The notes beneath the pieces are model-generated. The model was given only the letters and a program-made list of their open reading frames with translations. It had not been told where the DNA came from and made no database searches. The position numbers and the translations under genes were made by a program. A stretch of 64,000 nucleotides of DNA from positions 229,629 to 293,628 of the forward strand of contig VYZB01000297.1 in the NCBI GenBank assembly GCA_013397455.1. Direction: 5' to 3'. The number at the start of each line of letters is the position of its first letter. Positions within the stretch are counted from its first letter, which is position 1. Of the stretch, positions 36,545 through 51,500 are shown piece by piece. The stretch is from Crotophaga sulcirostris. Taxonomy: Eukaryota; Chordata; Aves; Cuculiformes; Crotophagidae.

Positions 36545-39500
36545 CTGAAAGACAGGCAAGTCAGAAACATGAAAAGAACATGTTTAAACTTGAGAGGGAC
36601 AGCTTGTCTTGGCCAGGTCATTGGCAAGAGGAAAATGGGAGAGGGAGGAGTGAAAAAAAGGGGCTTTTCTTTAAGGGAGGGATGATAAACCTGGCATTGG
36701 TGGCAGTTCATCTCTTCTGAAGCATCACATAGGGGAGCAAGCAGGGCTGGATGGTGGGGTGCTGTATGCCATCTCAGCCTTAGCAATGCACTTTCTAGGA
36801 GGATTTAAACAAGCTGCTTTGCAGTACTCTGCCTTTCCACTGAAAATAAATATGTATCAAATTTGGTGCGGTGCCAGAAAACTAATTCTGATAATGTCTG
36901 TGAAAGACTTTGGATCCTGAAGGGAAGGACATTGAGGAGAACAGAATATTAGTAAGAGTTTTAAAGGCCACTGGTGCCTGCTCGTCATGATGCTCACCTG
37001 CCCTGCTCTGACTGCACCCCAAGCACAGCCAGATGAGCCTTCCTACACTGGCAATGCTCATTTCCTGTTGGTCAGATCCACAGCTGGCGTGCATTTAGCA
37101 TCACAGAATCAGCAACACCTCATCAATTTCTAGTGCCTCATACCTGGTCCAAAATGTGACTCAGTCTCAGTAGGGAAATGCTAACAAGTTTAAGGGATGA
37201 ATATTAAGAGGAGATGGTGACTGGGGTTTTAAATCCAACAGTGGGACAGTTTGTGTCAGATTCTGTCCTGGGTGACCATACCTGCTTTTTCTTTAATGAC
37301 AGCCCAGTCCTCATAGCTGTCAATGTGCTCCTTGAGCCGGGAACAGAGCTGCACGTTACCCACATAATCCAGGAGAACATCAATGATCGGCCCAGCCCAG
37401 CGACTCATCTCTGGAGTAGACACCATTTCACAAAACTTCAAGGATAAAAACAGATTGACTACAGTCAGTGGCACATGAATGCATCTGTGGAAAATGCACC
37501 AACACCCATACTGTGTTGGCGGTCCCACCCTTCTACCAGCTCTGAGAGCAATTATCGGTTTCCCATCAAGAAACTTTAGCTAAAGCCTCTTTTTTTTTTG
37601 CAACTGAGGGTAGAATCCCCTCTTTACAACCACAGAAGGCAACAAACCCGTGACGGGGTCCTAGCTCTGGAGCATGGAAAGGATGCTGAATTGTTTAGAG
37701 TACAAAGGTCCTACTTTCACAGAAATGAACAGGGCTCACAGCTTTGCCCCAAGCTGGTAAGGGAAGTGCTGAAAGATTCATGCAGCCTGGGGCACTGTGA
37801 CCAAACTGCTGGTCCCCTTTCCCTTCTTGGAAAGGGCTTTGGAGGCGACCATGCACAAAGGAAGGTTAGGGAAAGAGCAGAGCACAGCACCTCCCACATC
37901 TGGTGAACCCACTGGTATGTGCAGCTTTTGGGGACCAAATATCTCACTAGAAAAAAGTTTAGGGAAATATCTGCAGAGATGAACCCCAGGCAGTTTACTC
38001 GCCCATGGGAGAAGTACCCTGGGCCTAATACAGAACAGAAACATCTTCCTTCCTCGGTACTGGATTTGGCAAATATTCTGTCACCCTCGGTGCAAGATGC
38101 AAAGCAATCAGAGCTGTTGCACGGATGGCTGCTTATGGAGATACTGAAGAACAGACTTAAGGACCTGACTTTAAGTAGTCTCATTTCAAAGAAGTAGTGA
38201 CTTCTCTTCCCACTTTAATCTAAATATATATACTGTACAAGACAGCTTTATCTATCTCTGCTAGGGTGCTTCATATGATGAAGATATCTTTGGATTTATC
38301 TGCGGACTTATATGCATGTGAGTAGTCAGAAAATTTAGGCTTAATTAAATCACACTGTGTGGATAAGAGCTCAGGCACATGGTCTAACCCAATTGAATGA
38401 TGCTGGCTTAAGCATCATCCATCAGCTTAGTCACTGAGACTGTCTACAGGCACACTCCAAGCCCACTCCACACAGGAAAAAAAAATGCACCAACTTAAAT
38501 CTCTTTCATTTTAAGCTCCTGTAACTGGATCACAATTGATTATACATGCATGAGCCCCAACTCAAAAAAACTCTTGTGTGGATTCTCTTATTCAGAAATA
38601 AAATTATGTTAGCTCACCTAGGAAAGAATAAAGCTGCAGAAAATTATAAGGCTATTTTATACAAGGTGAGAGCATTCACAGAGATGTTTACAACTCTTCT
38701 GACTTTTTTTTTTTTTTTTCAGTGAGCATCACCATATAATGTTTCCCAGGAAAATTAAATACAGTTATGTTAGGAGGATCTGAGCTGACAACCCACAGTT
38801 TCTTACTTGGATTGCTTATAGAAAGTTTTGTTTGGTATAGCAGGCTGTCATTCTTCATATAATTGTATGAATTTATTGATGACCACTTCCTTGAGCTAAA
38901 CGTCACTTTCTTCTGAATCCCTCAGAGCTACACTTAAACTAGAGAGAAGCTGATGTATTTCTTCCCTGATTCTTTGCAAAATAAAAAGATTGCTGTGCTG
39001 AGATTTCTGCGTTGTGTTGCTTGTTGAAGCCCTTCTCCAGGGCTACTTATCTGGTAGACTTGGAAATTGCAGCTATTTACATTCAGTAGTTTACCTTCAT
39101 AAAGTGAAATCTAGACAATTTTAATTTAACCAGGAGCTTAAATTCCCTGTCAGACAAAACAAATCTTTCAGGGCAAATACAACAAGCAGGTTTCCACTCC
39201 CCATATGCTACTGCCCATATGCTACCACCCATATGACACTGCCTGTCAAGAAAACATGCTTCACTCTTGGCACCTCAGATCCAGAGCAAAAGAATATTGT
39301 AGATCTGATGGTAAAGCTGTCAAAATGGCTATAATTCACTGAAACTTCAAGCTAGGGTGACAGTGGCTGTTGCCTACCCTCCTGCTGTTATTGAACATGA
39401 ACTTGGAACATTCACAGACTCTTACTGAGCTTTTTTTTTCTATAAATAGAGTAGGAATAAAGGTACCTTCTCTCACAGGAAAAATGGGAGAAAAAATTCA

Positions 39501-42500
39501 TGAAAGTTGTCAAGATACATGGTTAGGAGACATCTTCAGATGTACCATAGGTACAGTGCTTACCTGTACTACAGTTGGCTCCTTGGGCAGCTGAGGATCA
39601 TTAAGGCTGTCCCGTCTGTAATTTATTGCAGGGTGTGGGCCGTTCCCATACTGACACTCGAAACAGGAGACTGCGTTGCAGCCCAGATCAAGGAGATACT
39701 TCAGCACAGAAAGGTACTTCATTGAAAACATGATGGTAGCTGGAAATGCAGTGGGATGACTTGATATATAGGCATCAATGTTTGCTCCATGGTCAAGGAG
39801 CAGTTTCATGGTCTTCAGGCAGCCGTGGCGGATGGAGATGAGTAATGGGTTGATGAGGTCAACATTGGGGTTGGCTCCAGCTTGCAGCAGGAGTTCTGTG
39901 GCATAGATGTTGTTGTTAAAAACAGCAAAATAGAGGGGAGTGGTGCGTCTGTCCTCATAAAGGCAGGACCGTTCATTGGAGAGGGCAGTATTGACATCAT
40001 AGCCCGCATCAATCAGCTCTTCCAAGATGTCATCGTTGTTGCGTTCAGCCGCTAAATGCAGGGGGCTGATGCCGCTGCGCTTGACACGGGTGCGGCTGGT
40101 CACAGGGATCAGCATGGAAACTATCCTGCCGGGTGGAGAGTCAGTGAACAGCAGTGAACTCGAGGGGATCTACAACCGTATCATAAATTGTAGCTGTGTG
40201 GTTGTAACCATAAAGGAGAGCCTGCTAACTCAGGCACAGGAACAAATCTACCTGAGAGAATGCAGGGTGTGAACTTGAAACGTGCCAACAACTCCCTATG
40301 CTCCTACCTTGCCAAAAATGTGAGTTGCATGACCCCCTCTTTCATGGAGGAACAAGTTTTTTTGAAATTATCACCCAGTTTCTGTGAGGTAATTGCAGCT
40401 ACAGGGGCAACTACAACAGAAGACATGACATGCTGGCACCTCACCTGTTATAACCCTCTTAGGTGCCATAGCCCAAATGGTGGACACCCAGACAGGATCT
40501 CCCAGACATTCTGCACCTTTATCATCATGCTGTGAGTAGGACTGGAGGAACAGGTGCATGGCCTCCAACCTGAAGTGCCAGCAGAGTATCTGTATCTTCC
40601 CACCACCACTGGGATTGCTTTATTGCTCAGCAGAGAAGGACACCAACACAAGGCGCTTCCTAAATCAAAGCGCCTCCTTTGCCACCTGGGTCATAGCCAC
40701 AGCAAGAGGCTTGAGACCAGAAAGGAGCTGAAACCATACCTTCCTCTGCAGGTCTGAGTCAGGATAAACTAGATATTGAATTTCCAGTTGTTACCCTGGA
40801 TTTATCCCCGTTCTGGAGGCCCTCATCGTGTGGTTTTGCCTGTGACAAATCCATGGGGCTATCAGCATCCATCCCAGATCATGGGGAGCCAAAAAAAGAT
40901 ATTTAGGAAAGGGAAGGAAAAGAAATAAAAATATTTTCCAGGCTGGTTTCCATGCTTTAGTCCAGGGAGAAAAAATATATAGTCAAGTCCTAAACCCCAG
41001 TAATAAGGGATAGTTGTTGGAAATTGTGATGTAGCCTTAAACACAGCAACATAAATCAAGTTTCTCTTGTTATGCAACGTGAAGTTCAAACATGATGCAC
41101 AGGAGCCCCACAGTCACAAATCTGTGATCATTTTTATTTCTCCATAGATGTTATTGGTAATGCATGACCAACCCCGTGGGTCAAACCCTCATAAAGCTGG
41201 ATGATTTTGCCAAAGTACTAGATTAATTCTATAGAGACAAGACACCTTAAGCTACTTCTATAAAGAGACAAGGGACCATCAAACTTGAGCCTGCCTACTG
41301 TCTTAGGAAATGCTCATGCATCCTTTATAATACCTGTGGAGAGAGGAATATATATAAAAGGAACTTATGGGAGTGAGTAAGCTAAGCACACCCTCTTCTC
41401 CTTTTCTTCCTCCCATGCAGACTCCTCTATCTAGCAGTCAACTACTCTTCTAACACACAAACATGCAAAGCTCCGTTTCCTATCATGTAGTGTGTTTCCT
41501 TTAAAATGCTGCATATCTTCAGCTTGACTGCTATGATTGGTCCCAACGCTTGGCCCTCAAACATATATTTACATAATGAACTGAGCCAAATATAAGCACT
41601 AGTCTCAGGAAAACCTTTGTCTCTGATGCACTAAACGACCCTGTGAAAAACTGAACCTCCAACGCTCCCAGGAGTTGAAATAAGACTTGAAGATGCATAA
41701 CGCTTTACAGGATTATGTTCCTATTTACATGCATTATTGATGTCTCTAAGTTACTCCTACATCTCGTTCATCTCGTTTTTAGATAGAAAAAAATACATTG
41801 GGAAATTAAGCATGGGTTTTTTTCTTCTTGCAGCAGCCTCACTAATCTTCCAGCACTGTGATGCTCACCAGGGAGCAGAAAGTTTGGGTGCTGGTGAGCT
41901 GGCAGCTTCCCACCATTAGCAAATGTTCTGGAAAAGCCATAATAACAAAAAGGCACAGGGCACTGTGAGGACACTATGCCAAGTGCCAGCATTAGTCATC
42001 CTATGATTAACTCTTTTGAAGATTTAAGGATCTGTTTTGTTATTTCCCTCCAGCGTCTGTGCTTTAGCCAGCTCTTCGCATCTGAGTTAAAGAGGCACAA
42101 CATGATTTTTGTCTGCAAGGGGGACCTGAACCTCTCTATAGGGGTGTTACACTGAGGCTCTGCATCCAAATGCTGCAGTATCCCAGACCTCAGTACACTC
42201 TCTGTACCCCAGATTTATTTTGAGAGGAAAAGTAGGAAGCATCAAATTTGCGTCGGAGTTTAATTTTGTCTCTTCTCTTCTTCATCCTCCAAAGTGGGTT
42301 GGTTTAGTAATACAGTGTGTCCACCTCTGCCATTTTTCCATCTGTCTAGAGGGAGAAGGCAGTCAAGGTCAGACAAGCCAGATCACATCCCATGTCTATC
42401 ACAGGGCTGAGCTTCATGTACAGTTTAAAAATAGTGTGAAGTTTCCCTTCATCCCTGACACCTACTTCTGTGATTTGTATTTCTTAGAAGTTATATGGAG

Positions 42501-45500
42501 GAGGAGGCAGAATAGCCTGAGTGTGCCACGATTTTATTGGCTTGCCTTTACTTAATAAATCTGCCCACACTTCACAAAGTCTTCCCTTCTCAGCATCTCC
42601 TTTCTGAGGGGGAAGGAGTTAAATGACTGCTTGTGATTGTCCTACAGCTGATGAGATGACCCTTATGAATTTCAGGTCAGTATTGACAAGGTGTCATTTA
42701 AAATAAACAAACACCACACAACAAGAGTTGACAGCTGAGCCTTGGGATCACATTTTTGGCTTTTTGATGGTAGGGAGCCTTCGTGCTCTGGCAAAATGTT
42801 GAAGCGTGGAATTCCTGCAGAATTACGTATTAAATCTGCAGGAATACAGAGAGGTCACCGTGAAGGGTGTTATTTTACTGAATACCAAAGGAATTAAGAA
42901 TGATCAGCCAATTGGACTAAGGCTTTGTCATTTAGATAAATATTTATAAGAAAAGATCTTTTCTTTCTTTCTTTCTTTAGCACTTAGTTTGCAGCAGTTG
43001 TGCACAAAAATTTGTGCTCAGTTTTACAAACAAAGGAACTTGGGAGTTTGTGCTGAATTCTGGTCTCATTTGTGCTGCTGGTTGTTGGAATAATAGATTT
43101 GAGATCTAAATCAGGCCCTTTGTTTCCTAACATGGGGATGGACTCAGGTTGCACAGTTTCCATGTAAGTTTCTTTTTAGGTTGGGGTGTGGAACAAGAGA
43201 GGGGAGGAAAAGGTTCATAGAGCATCTCCAAACTCTACATACAAATTGGATTCAGATGAACTTACTGTACTTTCAGATGAATTTTTTTCAAAGTGAGCAA
43301 CTGGAGCTGGGTTCTGTCTCTGGCACATTTCTCATCTAAAATGTGTTTGTTTTCAAGAAAATGTCTTTGTAACTCAACCTCCAGAGAAAATTTTGAATCA
43401 TCTCTGCATTAGCCTATGCAGGGTACTCATGTACATGCTGTAAGTCTGTAAACTCATTACATAAATTCACACTGGGCTTGCTCTCTAGAATATACAGCTT
43501 GCACAAAGAAGTAGGTCTACTCCAACTACTAGGAAGAAGTTCTTCACTGAAAGGGTGATTGGCCACTGGAATGCGCTGCCCAGGGAGGTGGTGGAGTCGC
43601 CGACCCTGGATGTGTTTAAGGGAAGATTGGATGAGGCACTCAGTGCCATGATTTAGGTGATGGGATGGTGTTAGTGTTGGCTTATAGGTTGGACTTGATG
43701 ATCTCAAGAGGTCCCTTCCAACCTGGTTATACTGTGATACTGTGTGATACATAAAATTAATATCCTCAGGTCTATCAAAGTGAGACAAGAAGCTTAATTG
43801 GGATTCCAAGTAGATCTAAATACTTGGATAAAAAATGCTATGGTAAGGTGTAGTGCTGTCAGAAGTTTTAATTCTTCAGACATTGTGAAATATATAAGAA
43901 TCCTACTCTAGCAGTTGTTTGCAAAGATAGCTTTACTATCAAGAAACAGTATTTGCAGTTGGATATACTCTCTCCTTTGACTATTACTGAAAGAATTTTT
44001 ATATAAACTGTGATAGTTAGAAGAGCCCACTACAGTCATCAAAAGGGATTGTCACTGCAAGATGTGACTGTGTTTTGCAAAAATAGATGTGGGCCACTCA
44101 CTCTTCCAGCAGCAAGGAGTTAAAGGCAGGAGCTAAAACTTGCCCTAACTTCAGGAGTAAATACTAAGGAGTTCAGGCTCCGAAGCATGGTGTAGTGTAC
44201 CAGGTCTTGAAAGAGCTAGATAAATATTTACATGACAGCAACAATCCCATCCCTAGAGAGCATCTTCTAAATTGATATCCTTTATCACAGTCTGTACAAT
44301 TTTTCCTCCTTCTATAAACATTTCTACTTCAGAGGTCTGGTAAATCTACCCAATTCCTGGTTATGTTTTCCATTCATTACTTTTCTCATTGTTTAAAGAA
44401 TGTGCTCAGCTCTACCCCAAACATGTTTCATTTCAGAAACAAACCACTGGATCATTTTATGCATTTGTCTATTACAGTTAAGAGTCATTTAATCATTCAC
44501 TAATGAAGTATATTTTTCAGACTGTGAGTAATTCTGGTATTTCTTTTCTGAAGCCCTTCCAATTTCCTGAGAGGTTTATGAAAGGCAGGATACCAACACT
44601 GGACACCATATTCTAGTAACAATCTCACTAATGCCCTAGAGATTCACTTAACCACTTCCTGCTGTTTGCATGTGAATTATTGTTAATAAAACCTGAACGC
44701 TTCAGAGATGAATGCAACATGTTCTGCTTGTGCAGAAGAATCACAGTGGGCTCATGTAGGAAAATGATTGCAAACTATATTACGATAGCTATTGAGGACT
44801 CACTTCCCCTCCCCCTCCAATGCTCTTTATGGCATCTCAAGCATATTTTGTGGATCTCAGTTTAAACCACTTCCAAGATACATGAGGTTATTTAGCTGTA
44901 ATAGGTGCTATCTTGGCAAAGTGAAAGGGATCTTGTGTACCACATTCCTACCCATCCCATCCTGCAAACATATTCTTCAGTTTTTAATTTCCAACTTAAG
45001 CTGTTCAAGCAAAAAGCCCAGTTCTCATCTGGCAAAATTAGATCTTTGACATTGCATTCTCCTTTCTGTAAGGACTTTGGATTCTTGTTTAGAAGATGAA
45101 ACTATGAAGTGAAGTAAAACTTACTCGCAAATCCCTTTTTTGGCTGCTATGTGAAGAGGTAACAGGCCATCCTTATTGGCTTTGTTAGCATCTGCTCCTT
45201 GGGACAGAAGAAACTCCACAATATGTATATGTCCATTTTTACAGGCTTCATAAAGAGCAGTGGCATTATCACTGGCTTGAGTATTTATATCAGCACCTAG
45301 GAAGGAAAAAAATCTTTGTAGTGCCAAAAGGTTAAAATCAGACAGAAGCAACATACTTTGAATGAGCATACTTCTCCGTGACCCTGGAGCTAGAAAATGT
45401 GCTGCAATGTGATATAGAATCATAGAATGGTTTGGGTTGGAAAGGACCATGAAGATCACATAGTCCACCCCCCCTGCAGTCAGCAGGGACATCTTAAACT

Positions 45501-48500
45501 AGATCAAGTTTCTCAGAGCCCCATTCAACCTGACCTCGAACGTTTCCAGGAATGGGGCATCTACCGCCTCTATAGGCAGCCTGTTCCAGTGTTTCACCAC
45601 CCTCAGCAAAAAAAAGTTCTTCTAATATCTAGTCTAAACTTCCCTTTTAGTTTTAAACCATTACTCCTTGTCCTATGGCTATAGGTGCTGCTGAAAAGGT
45701 TTTCCCCATCTTTGTTTTAAGTCCCCTTTAAGTATCGAAAATCTGCAATAAGGAATCCTCGGTATCTTCTCTCCTCCAAGCTGAGGTCATATCAGAGCAA
45801 AATGAAAAGGTGATAGAATCACATCAGTTATGTAGAGTTATATCTTAGATCTCCAGTGGTTTTCACTATGATCTGTATTTCACGAAGGAGACTTTAACAG
45901 GGGTGGCAATCATGAGCTGCCAGTCCTGAATCCAGGCTCCATTCAGCTGTATCTCAGAGGCAAAAACCTTAAAATGTGGTGTTCCTTATATAGCATGGCA
46001 TTTTCTTTGGACACAATAATTCCATTAGTATTTATGTCATTTATATACACTATTCTTTAGCAGGAGTTTTGACCAGATGATCTCAATAGGTGTTCTCAAC
46101 GCTGACTCAACACTGTTCTACAATATTTTATTATTATGTATTTATGCTACATATTTATTTATATTGATATATATTGTTTATATTCTGTATATTCATACTT
46201 TAAATACTTTTATACTGTATTTTAATTTTAGTATCCAGGCTAAAATAGGACTCTATATCATGACATCAGCATAGTACCAAGCAACAATTCTAATCAGCTT
46301 TTATTTGGGCATGCCTCGGTCAATGAATATTTCGTTTCAAAACTCAACATCTCAGGCCATAAATCTTCATTTCATGAGAGTTTAAGTTGGGCTCCAAAAC
46401 AAGCTACTAGATTATTTGGGGATTTTTTTTTGAGCTCTAATGTGTGCTTGGCTTAATAAACAACATGTAAAAATAAACCAAGACCTAATACTTTTTGACC
46501 ATAAATAATTTTCAATCTAGCATTTTCTGTGCTAGATATTTAAGGCCTGAAATCCTGAGTTTCAACTGTAATATACTGTACCATGATGTCCTCAGGAAGG
46601 CTGCTTTATGTGTATCCTAAATGGGAATGACAGTTCACTGGAGTTTTGCTTCTAAACCCCAATAAAGAAGCCAATCAGTCTCCTGTTTGATCATGAAAAC
46701 TCCCTGCCAAAGAGAACATTTCCCTGTGCTCTCACCCCAAACTGAAACATCTGTGTTGTGTTTGGCCCTTTGAAGATGTTGTAGCTGGAAGCATCAGGAG
46801 AATTGCAGTGAAAAAAACATAACACAGGACTATGTTCCCAATGAAAAAAAATGAAAAAAGAAACCATTTTCACGATGAACATTACTCATCATAAACAATG
46901 CAGTGATATCATTCCTGGGATTCTCAGTGGGGCTTTTCAGGGCTTGAAACAACTGGACAGTTTTATTGGATTTTCTCCTGTGTATTTTTCTCAAAATTGA
47001 ACTTTAAGGAAATCCTGATATCTATCTAAGTTGAAACACAAATCACATTCTGGCTTAGTTTCTAAAATTGTAGGCAGTATGATGGACTAGCTGGTCATAT
47101 AAAACTGACTTGAGAATGGTAGCTGGACAGCAGAACACATTTTTTGTTCCCCAACCCTTGTGTCTTTCTTAGCCATACTAATAGATTCAGAAGTTTTTCT
47201 TATCTTCATTGTTGTTCAGCTCTTGTTTCACAAGTGCAGGACCCAGTTCTTACACTGAAGATAATAGCCCACAGTACAAATAAAATATGCCTCTGAATAG
47301 TAGTGAAGAATGTTGTGTCTATTGTAAAGCTGTTTTACATGAGTGGACCAATAAAAGGTAGGTTTAGTGTAAACTAGAATCAAATCACTGTGTTTATATG
47401 TTTGAACACATAGGCACGGAGGAGCATCAGTCTGCTTCCCTTTGGTATAAATCTGTCAACTATACAACAGTACTTCATCTTTTTTCCAGCAGAGTTCATT
47501 AGTGGAGGAGAGCTGACCTTGCCCATCACTGCACATGTTCGTGGGCAGATGGGGTTGGCTAATGTTCAGCTTCTACAGTCTATTACCTCACAACTGTCTT
47601 TTATAATTGATTGGATTTTAGGCTACATGTGTACAGCAATATGGATTTTGAAAGCTGTCAGGCAATGCAATGAGAGAGCACCATAGTAGTTCCCAAAGTA
47701 AGTGGCCATGAATGAATGCTGAAGAAGCACAGGTGTCTAGATCATGGTCAATTAGAGAGCAATTAATTCAATTAGAGAGCACCATATTACTTCCCAAAGT
47801 AGGTGACCATGAATGAGTGCTGAAAAAGTGTAGGTGTCTAGATCATGGTCTCTGAAAGACCCTACACAATTCAGCAATCGGGAGCAACGGCATTTCATAA
47901 CCTCTGCAGGTTAGGTCTTGTCTTCAGAAACAGAAAAACTACCCAAGGAGAATAACAGGAGCTTTGAGATATTAAGAATGAAATGAGTAAAAGCATGTAA
48001 CGGCACAACTGTACGCACCACATTTTGCCAGATATCTCAAAGCTTCCAACTGCCCACTCTCAGCCGCCACAAATAAAGAAGTGATCCCATAGGAGTTTGC
48101 AGACTCAATCTTGGCACCGCCTTTCACAAGGATATCAATAATCTCCAGGTCATTTCGGGAGACAGCCTCATGGAGAGCAGTCCATCCTCGATTGCAACGA
48201 TGGTTGGTATCGGCATTGTACTGTACCAGGAGTCTTGCGGCCTCTGCATTCTTGCGCTCACAAGCTGTTTGGAAAAAAAAAAGGGAAGTGATTAGAACAG
48301 CCCTTTGACAAGATTCTGAGTGTTGTGGTATTCGTTTCATGTAACATAAGGCACTATAATACAACTAGGTCATAGTGAGTGCGAACAAAGATACACAGCC
48401 ACTCACCTTTGTAGAGTGGTGTTTCTCTGGCCTTATTGGAGATGTCGGGCTCAGCCCCAGCCTGCAGCAAGGTAAGCAGGCAGTCCAGGTTGCCCCTGCT

Positions 48501-51500
48501 GGTGGCCAGGTAGAGAGCTGTCTCCTCATTGAGGGTGCGCTGGTCGATTGTGCCGGGGTACGCTGTGAATAAACGGCGAGCCCAAAGTCAGTATGGCATG
48601 TAGGAAGTACACAGGCATCTGCAGAGCAATCATCTTTCAAAGTCCTTGGATTTTTAGGTGATTTTTTGTTGTTTATTTCTTTTTCTTTTCCATGAGCAAC
48701 ATAAATGAAGAACGTACTATAAAGTTACTATAGCTCAGATTAAGTACCTAAATCAGTCGCCAGCTTACATTAAAATGTCAGCCTATCACTACTACCCACC
48801 ACTATCACTACTACCATCATGATGCAAAAAGTTGCTGAGTAACTGCTTGTCAGTAGCCACTTGAGAAAAATCTAGAGTAGTTAGCCACCTTCAAACACCA
48901 GCAAAGAGATGCTGGGCTGGATCTCCAGCTAGTGGGACCTGGGGTAATTGTTGTCAGCTGTGGCAGCAGAGCAGCTCACAGCAGCTGAGAGCACAGCTAC
49001 AAGAATTTATTGTGAGAAATGCAGTGCTTGGCAAGATCCCTCCAGATAGAATTTTCTCCTGAAGATCCTGACTTTTAGAGACTTCAGTGTGAAAAACTAT
49101 TCTGAAAGAGAAGGTGAAATTAATATTAATATACACTCAGAGAAGTTGGAAAAAAATCTTCACACCCAATCCCAGACAAGGATTGAGCTGCTTCTAATTC
49201 TGGTTTTTAGTTTATTCATATTCTTCTTCTCCCTTTTGTAAAGAATTAATTTTAGTTTCACTGACCTTTTTGCAACAGGCTCAGGCAACCCACTTGGCCA
49301 TAGTATGCAGCTTCATGGAGGGGTATCCAGCCGTCCTTATTGGGTTCAGAAAGGTTTTTTCCTGATTTCATCATGTTACATACTGCTTTTTCGTCTCCAT
49401 CCTTGATTGCTGCCACTACAGGGTCAATTTCTCTTTAAAACAAGATTAAAATCTTATTACTCCTTCCTTCATTACTGAGAAGCTTTTTTTCCCAGCAAAA
49501 TCACTATGTCATTTGGCCAAAATGACAACCTGTGTAAGTATTTGTGTTCCTAAGGTGTCATGCTACCGGGCCAGTGGAAGTAAAATTTGTCTACTCCAAT
49601 TTGGCCATTTACAACAGAAGAATCACTGTCTGGAGGTGCTGATCCCTTTCCTCTGAATATAACGAAATTGTGACTGATCTCTGACAAAGACATTTATATT
49701 TTAGACACTATCCATCTGAACCCACAAGTGCATGGCTCCACAGGTCCCAGTAACTTCTAGGCACAGGGAGTAAAAGGCATGGAAAAATATTTTGAAAGGA
49801 GGGAATAATTTAAAGCCTCTTTGGAGCAGAAAGTCATTGAAATGTGCAGAATCACTGAAAAATGTTAAAGCAGTATTTCAGTGTTTAGCAGCAAAAAGGA
49901 AAAGAATGTGAGTCATATTTTTGGTGCTACCTCATTCTTTAGCTTTCAAGAAGAAAAACTGTGAAACTTTTTCACTGCAAAAATCTGCAAAAAGCAAGAA
50001 GTGTGCTCCATGCCACCCAGAAGTGAGACACTATGAGCAGCCTACAAGTGAGTTTTGTTTTGAGAAGCCTTCCCTTTCCAAGCGTGCGTTCTGCACAGTC
50101 TGGGCAGCAACTCATTTCTCTGAGCTCTGTAAGAGCAACTGCAGAGCAGGGTCACTCTGGGCACATCAGGACTTGTGCAGAGCAAGAGTGAGAGCCACTA
50201 CAGGACTCCCTGCTCTGCTGGAGTCACAATGCTGGCTGACAGTCACTGCACCACCGACCAGCAGTGCCTACAGCAGCACCTGCCTCCCTCCTGCCACCCC
50301 AACAGCGCAGCAGAGGCAGGGAGCTGGTACCCTGCAGCTGATGCAGGCAGCATCCTGGCCCATCATGGGCATCAGCTCTGTGCCTGGCAGTGTGCTGCAC
50401 CTTCCAGTGCTACCACCTGGTCCTCCTCCTGCTGAGCTGTGCTGGGTGAAGGCAGCCACTGCTTCCTTATTCAGTGGCACCAGCTCCAGGACAGCAAACA
50501 CCACAAAAGAGGAAGCATTTTTCCAGTTCTAGCGTGCACCTACAAAAAATGAAAGTGGGCTACATTTTCAGAGACAGAGAACAAGAGGATGTTTAAACCA
50601 TAGAAGAGTTTGTGGTTTGAACTAACTCTAAAGAGAAAATCTTGCAATTTTGAAAGTGGAGAGACTGGGAAGAGAGATGCATGTCTCAAGAGAGAGACTA
50701 TTAGCATCGCCAGGGCAGGAATACAGCACGTGATGAAGGTCATGCAGGGCAGGGATAGCAGGAACAACTAGAAACTCTGGTTATGACAGAAGTAAAATGC
50801 CACATCATAGTCAGATCAGTGGTAGAAAAATATGGGCAGTTCAGCATAGGAGTCCTCAAAAGCAGATAATTGGTACAGCCTCTGCATACAGTGCAGGTTC
50901 TAGGAACAGCACTGGATTTCATTGCCTTGCAGGGGCTGGACAGACCAATAACCTGGAACTCACACAGGTGTTATTAATTTCAGCTTGCTTGGGGGTACCC
51001 GATCTGTACCATAAACACTGATATTAGCACTGAAAGAAAAGTTGCCAAGCTGCTTCCCTGAAGATAAACTCAGTGCCTGGAGCTCTCAGAAGAAGGTGAA
51101 TACAGCACGTGTACCAAAGAACAGGAAAAGATATCGTTTCCCAGGTGAAAAAGGCCTTAGTGCTTCTTCTTACTTACTTCTTCTCTGTAGCTGGAAGCAG
51201 TGGTCTCAAGACAGCACAAAAATAGCAACATTGGATTTGGGAGGGAGGTATGGGACATAAAGCCAGGTATCTCATCTAAGGAGATAACAACTAGAGCAGG
51301 CAGCTGCCTCCCTGGCCACAGCCCACCCAGGAGGAGTTGACTGACCTTCTGATAATTGCCAGGCTGAGGACACTGCTCTATCTCTATACTATTTAGAGTA
51401 CCCTAGGGACTAAAGCTAAAATAGCTGGTTTTGTATAGATGATAGACTTTTATATAGGTGTTTGAAATGGAGCATTTTGTTGAAGTTAGCTAACAGCAAC

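Larger units (their letters stand above)
40126..45124 (-). other. ASB2: ASB2 intron 5
   Basis: 4,999 bases, the largest intron. It holds an antisense CR1 fragment at 43,526-43,750 and a (CTTT)n tract at 42,958-42,979. No other gene is seen inside it. Confidence 0.85.
45297..48018 (-). other. ASB2: ASB2 intron 4
   Basis: 2,722 bases. It includes an older CR1 copy near its 3' end and a 101-bp tandem duplication near its 5' end. Confidence 0.85.

Noticed and set aside
37717..38184. 155-codon minus-strand frame in ASB2 intron 6
   Set aside because: It lies between two well-defined ASB2 exons, is countered by open frames on the other strand, and has no family resemblance.
49921..50532. 203-codon plus-strand frame in ASB2 intron 1
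   Set aside because: Low-complexity Ser/Thr/Pro composition, antisense within an intron, and no recognisable domain or splice support.
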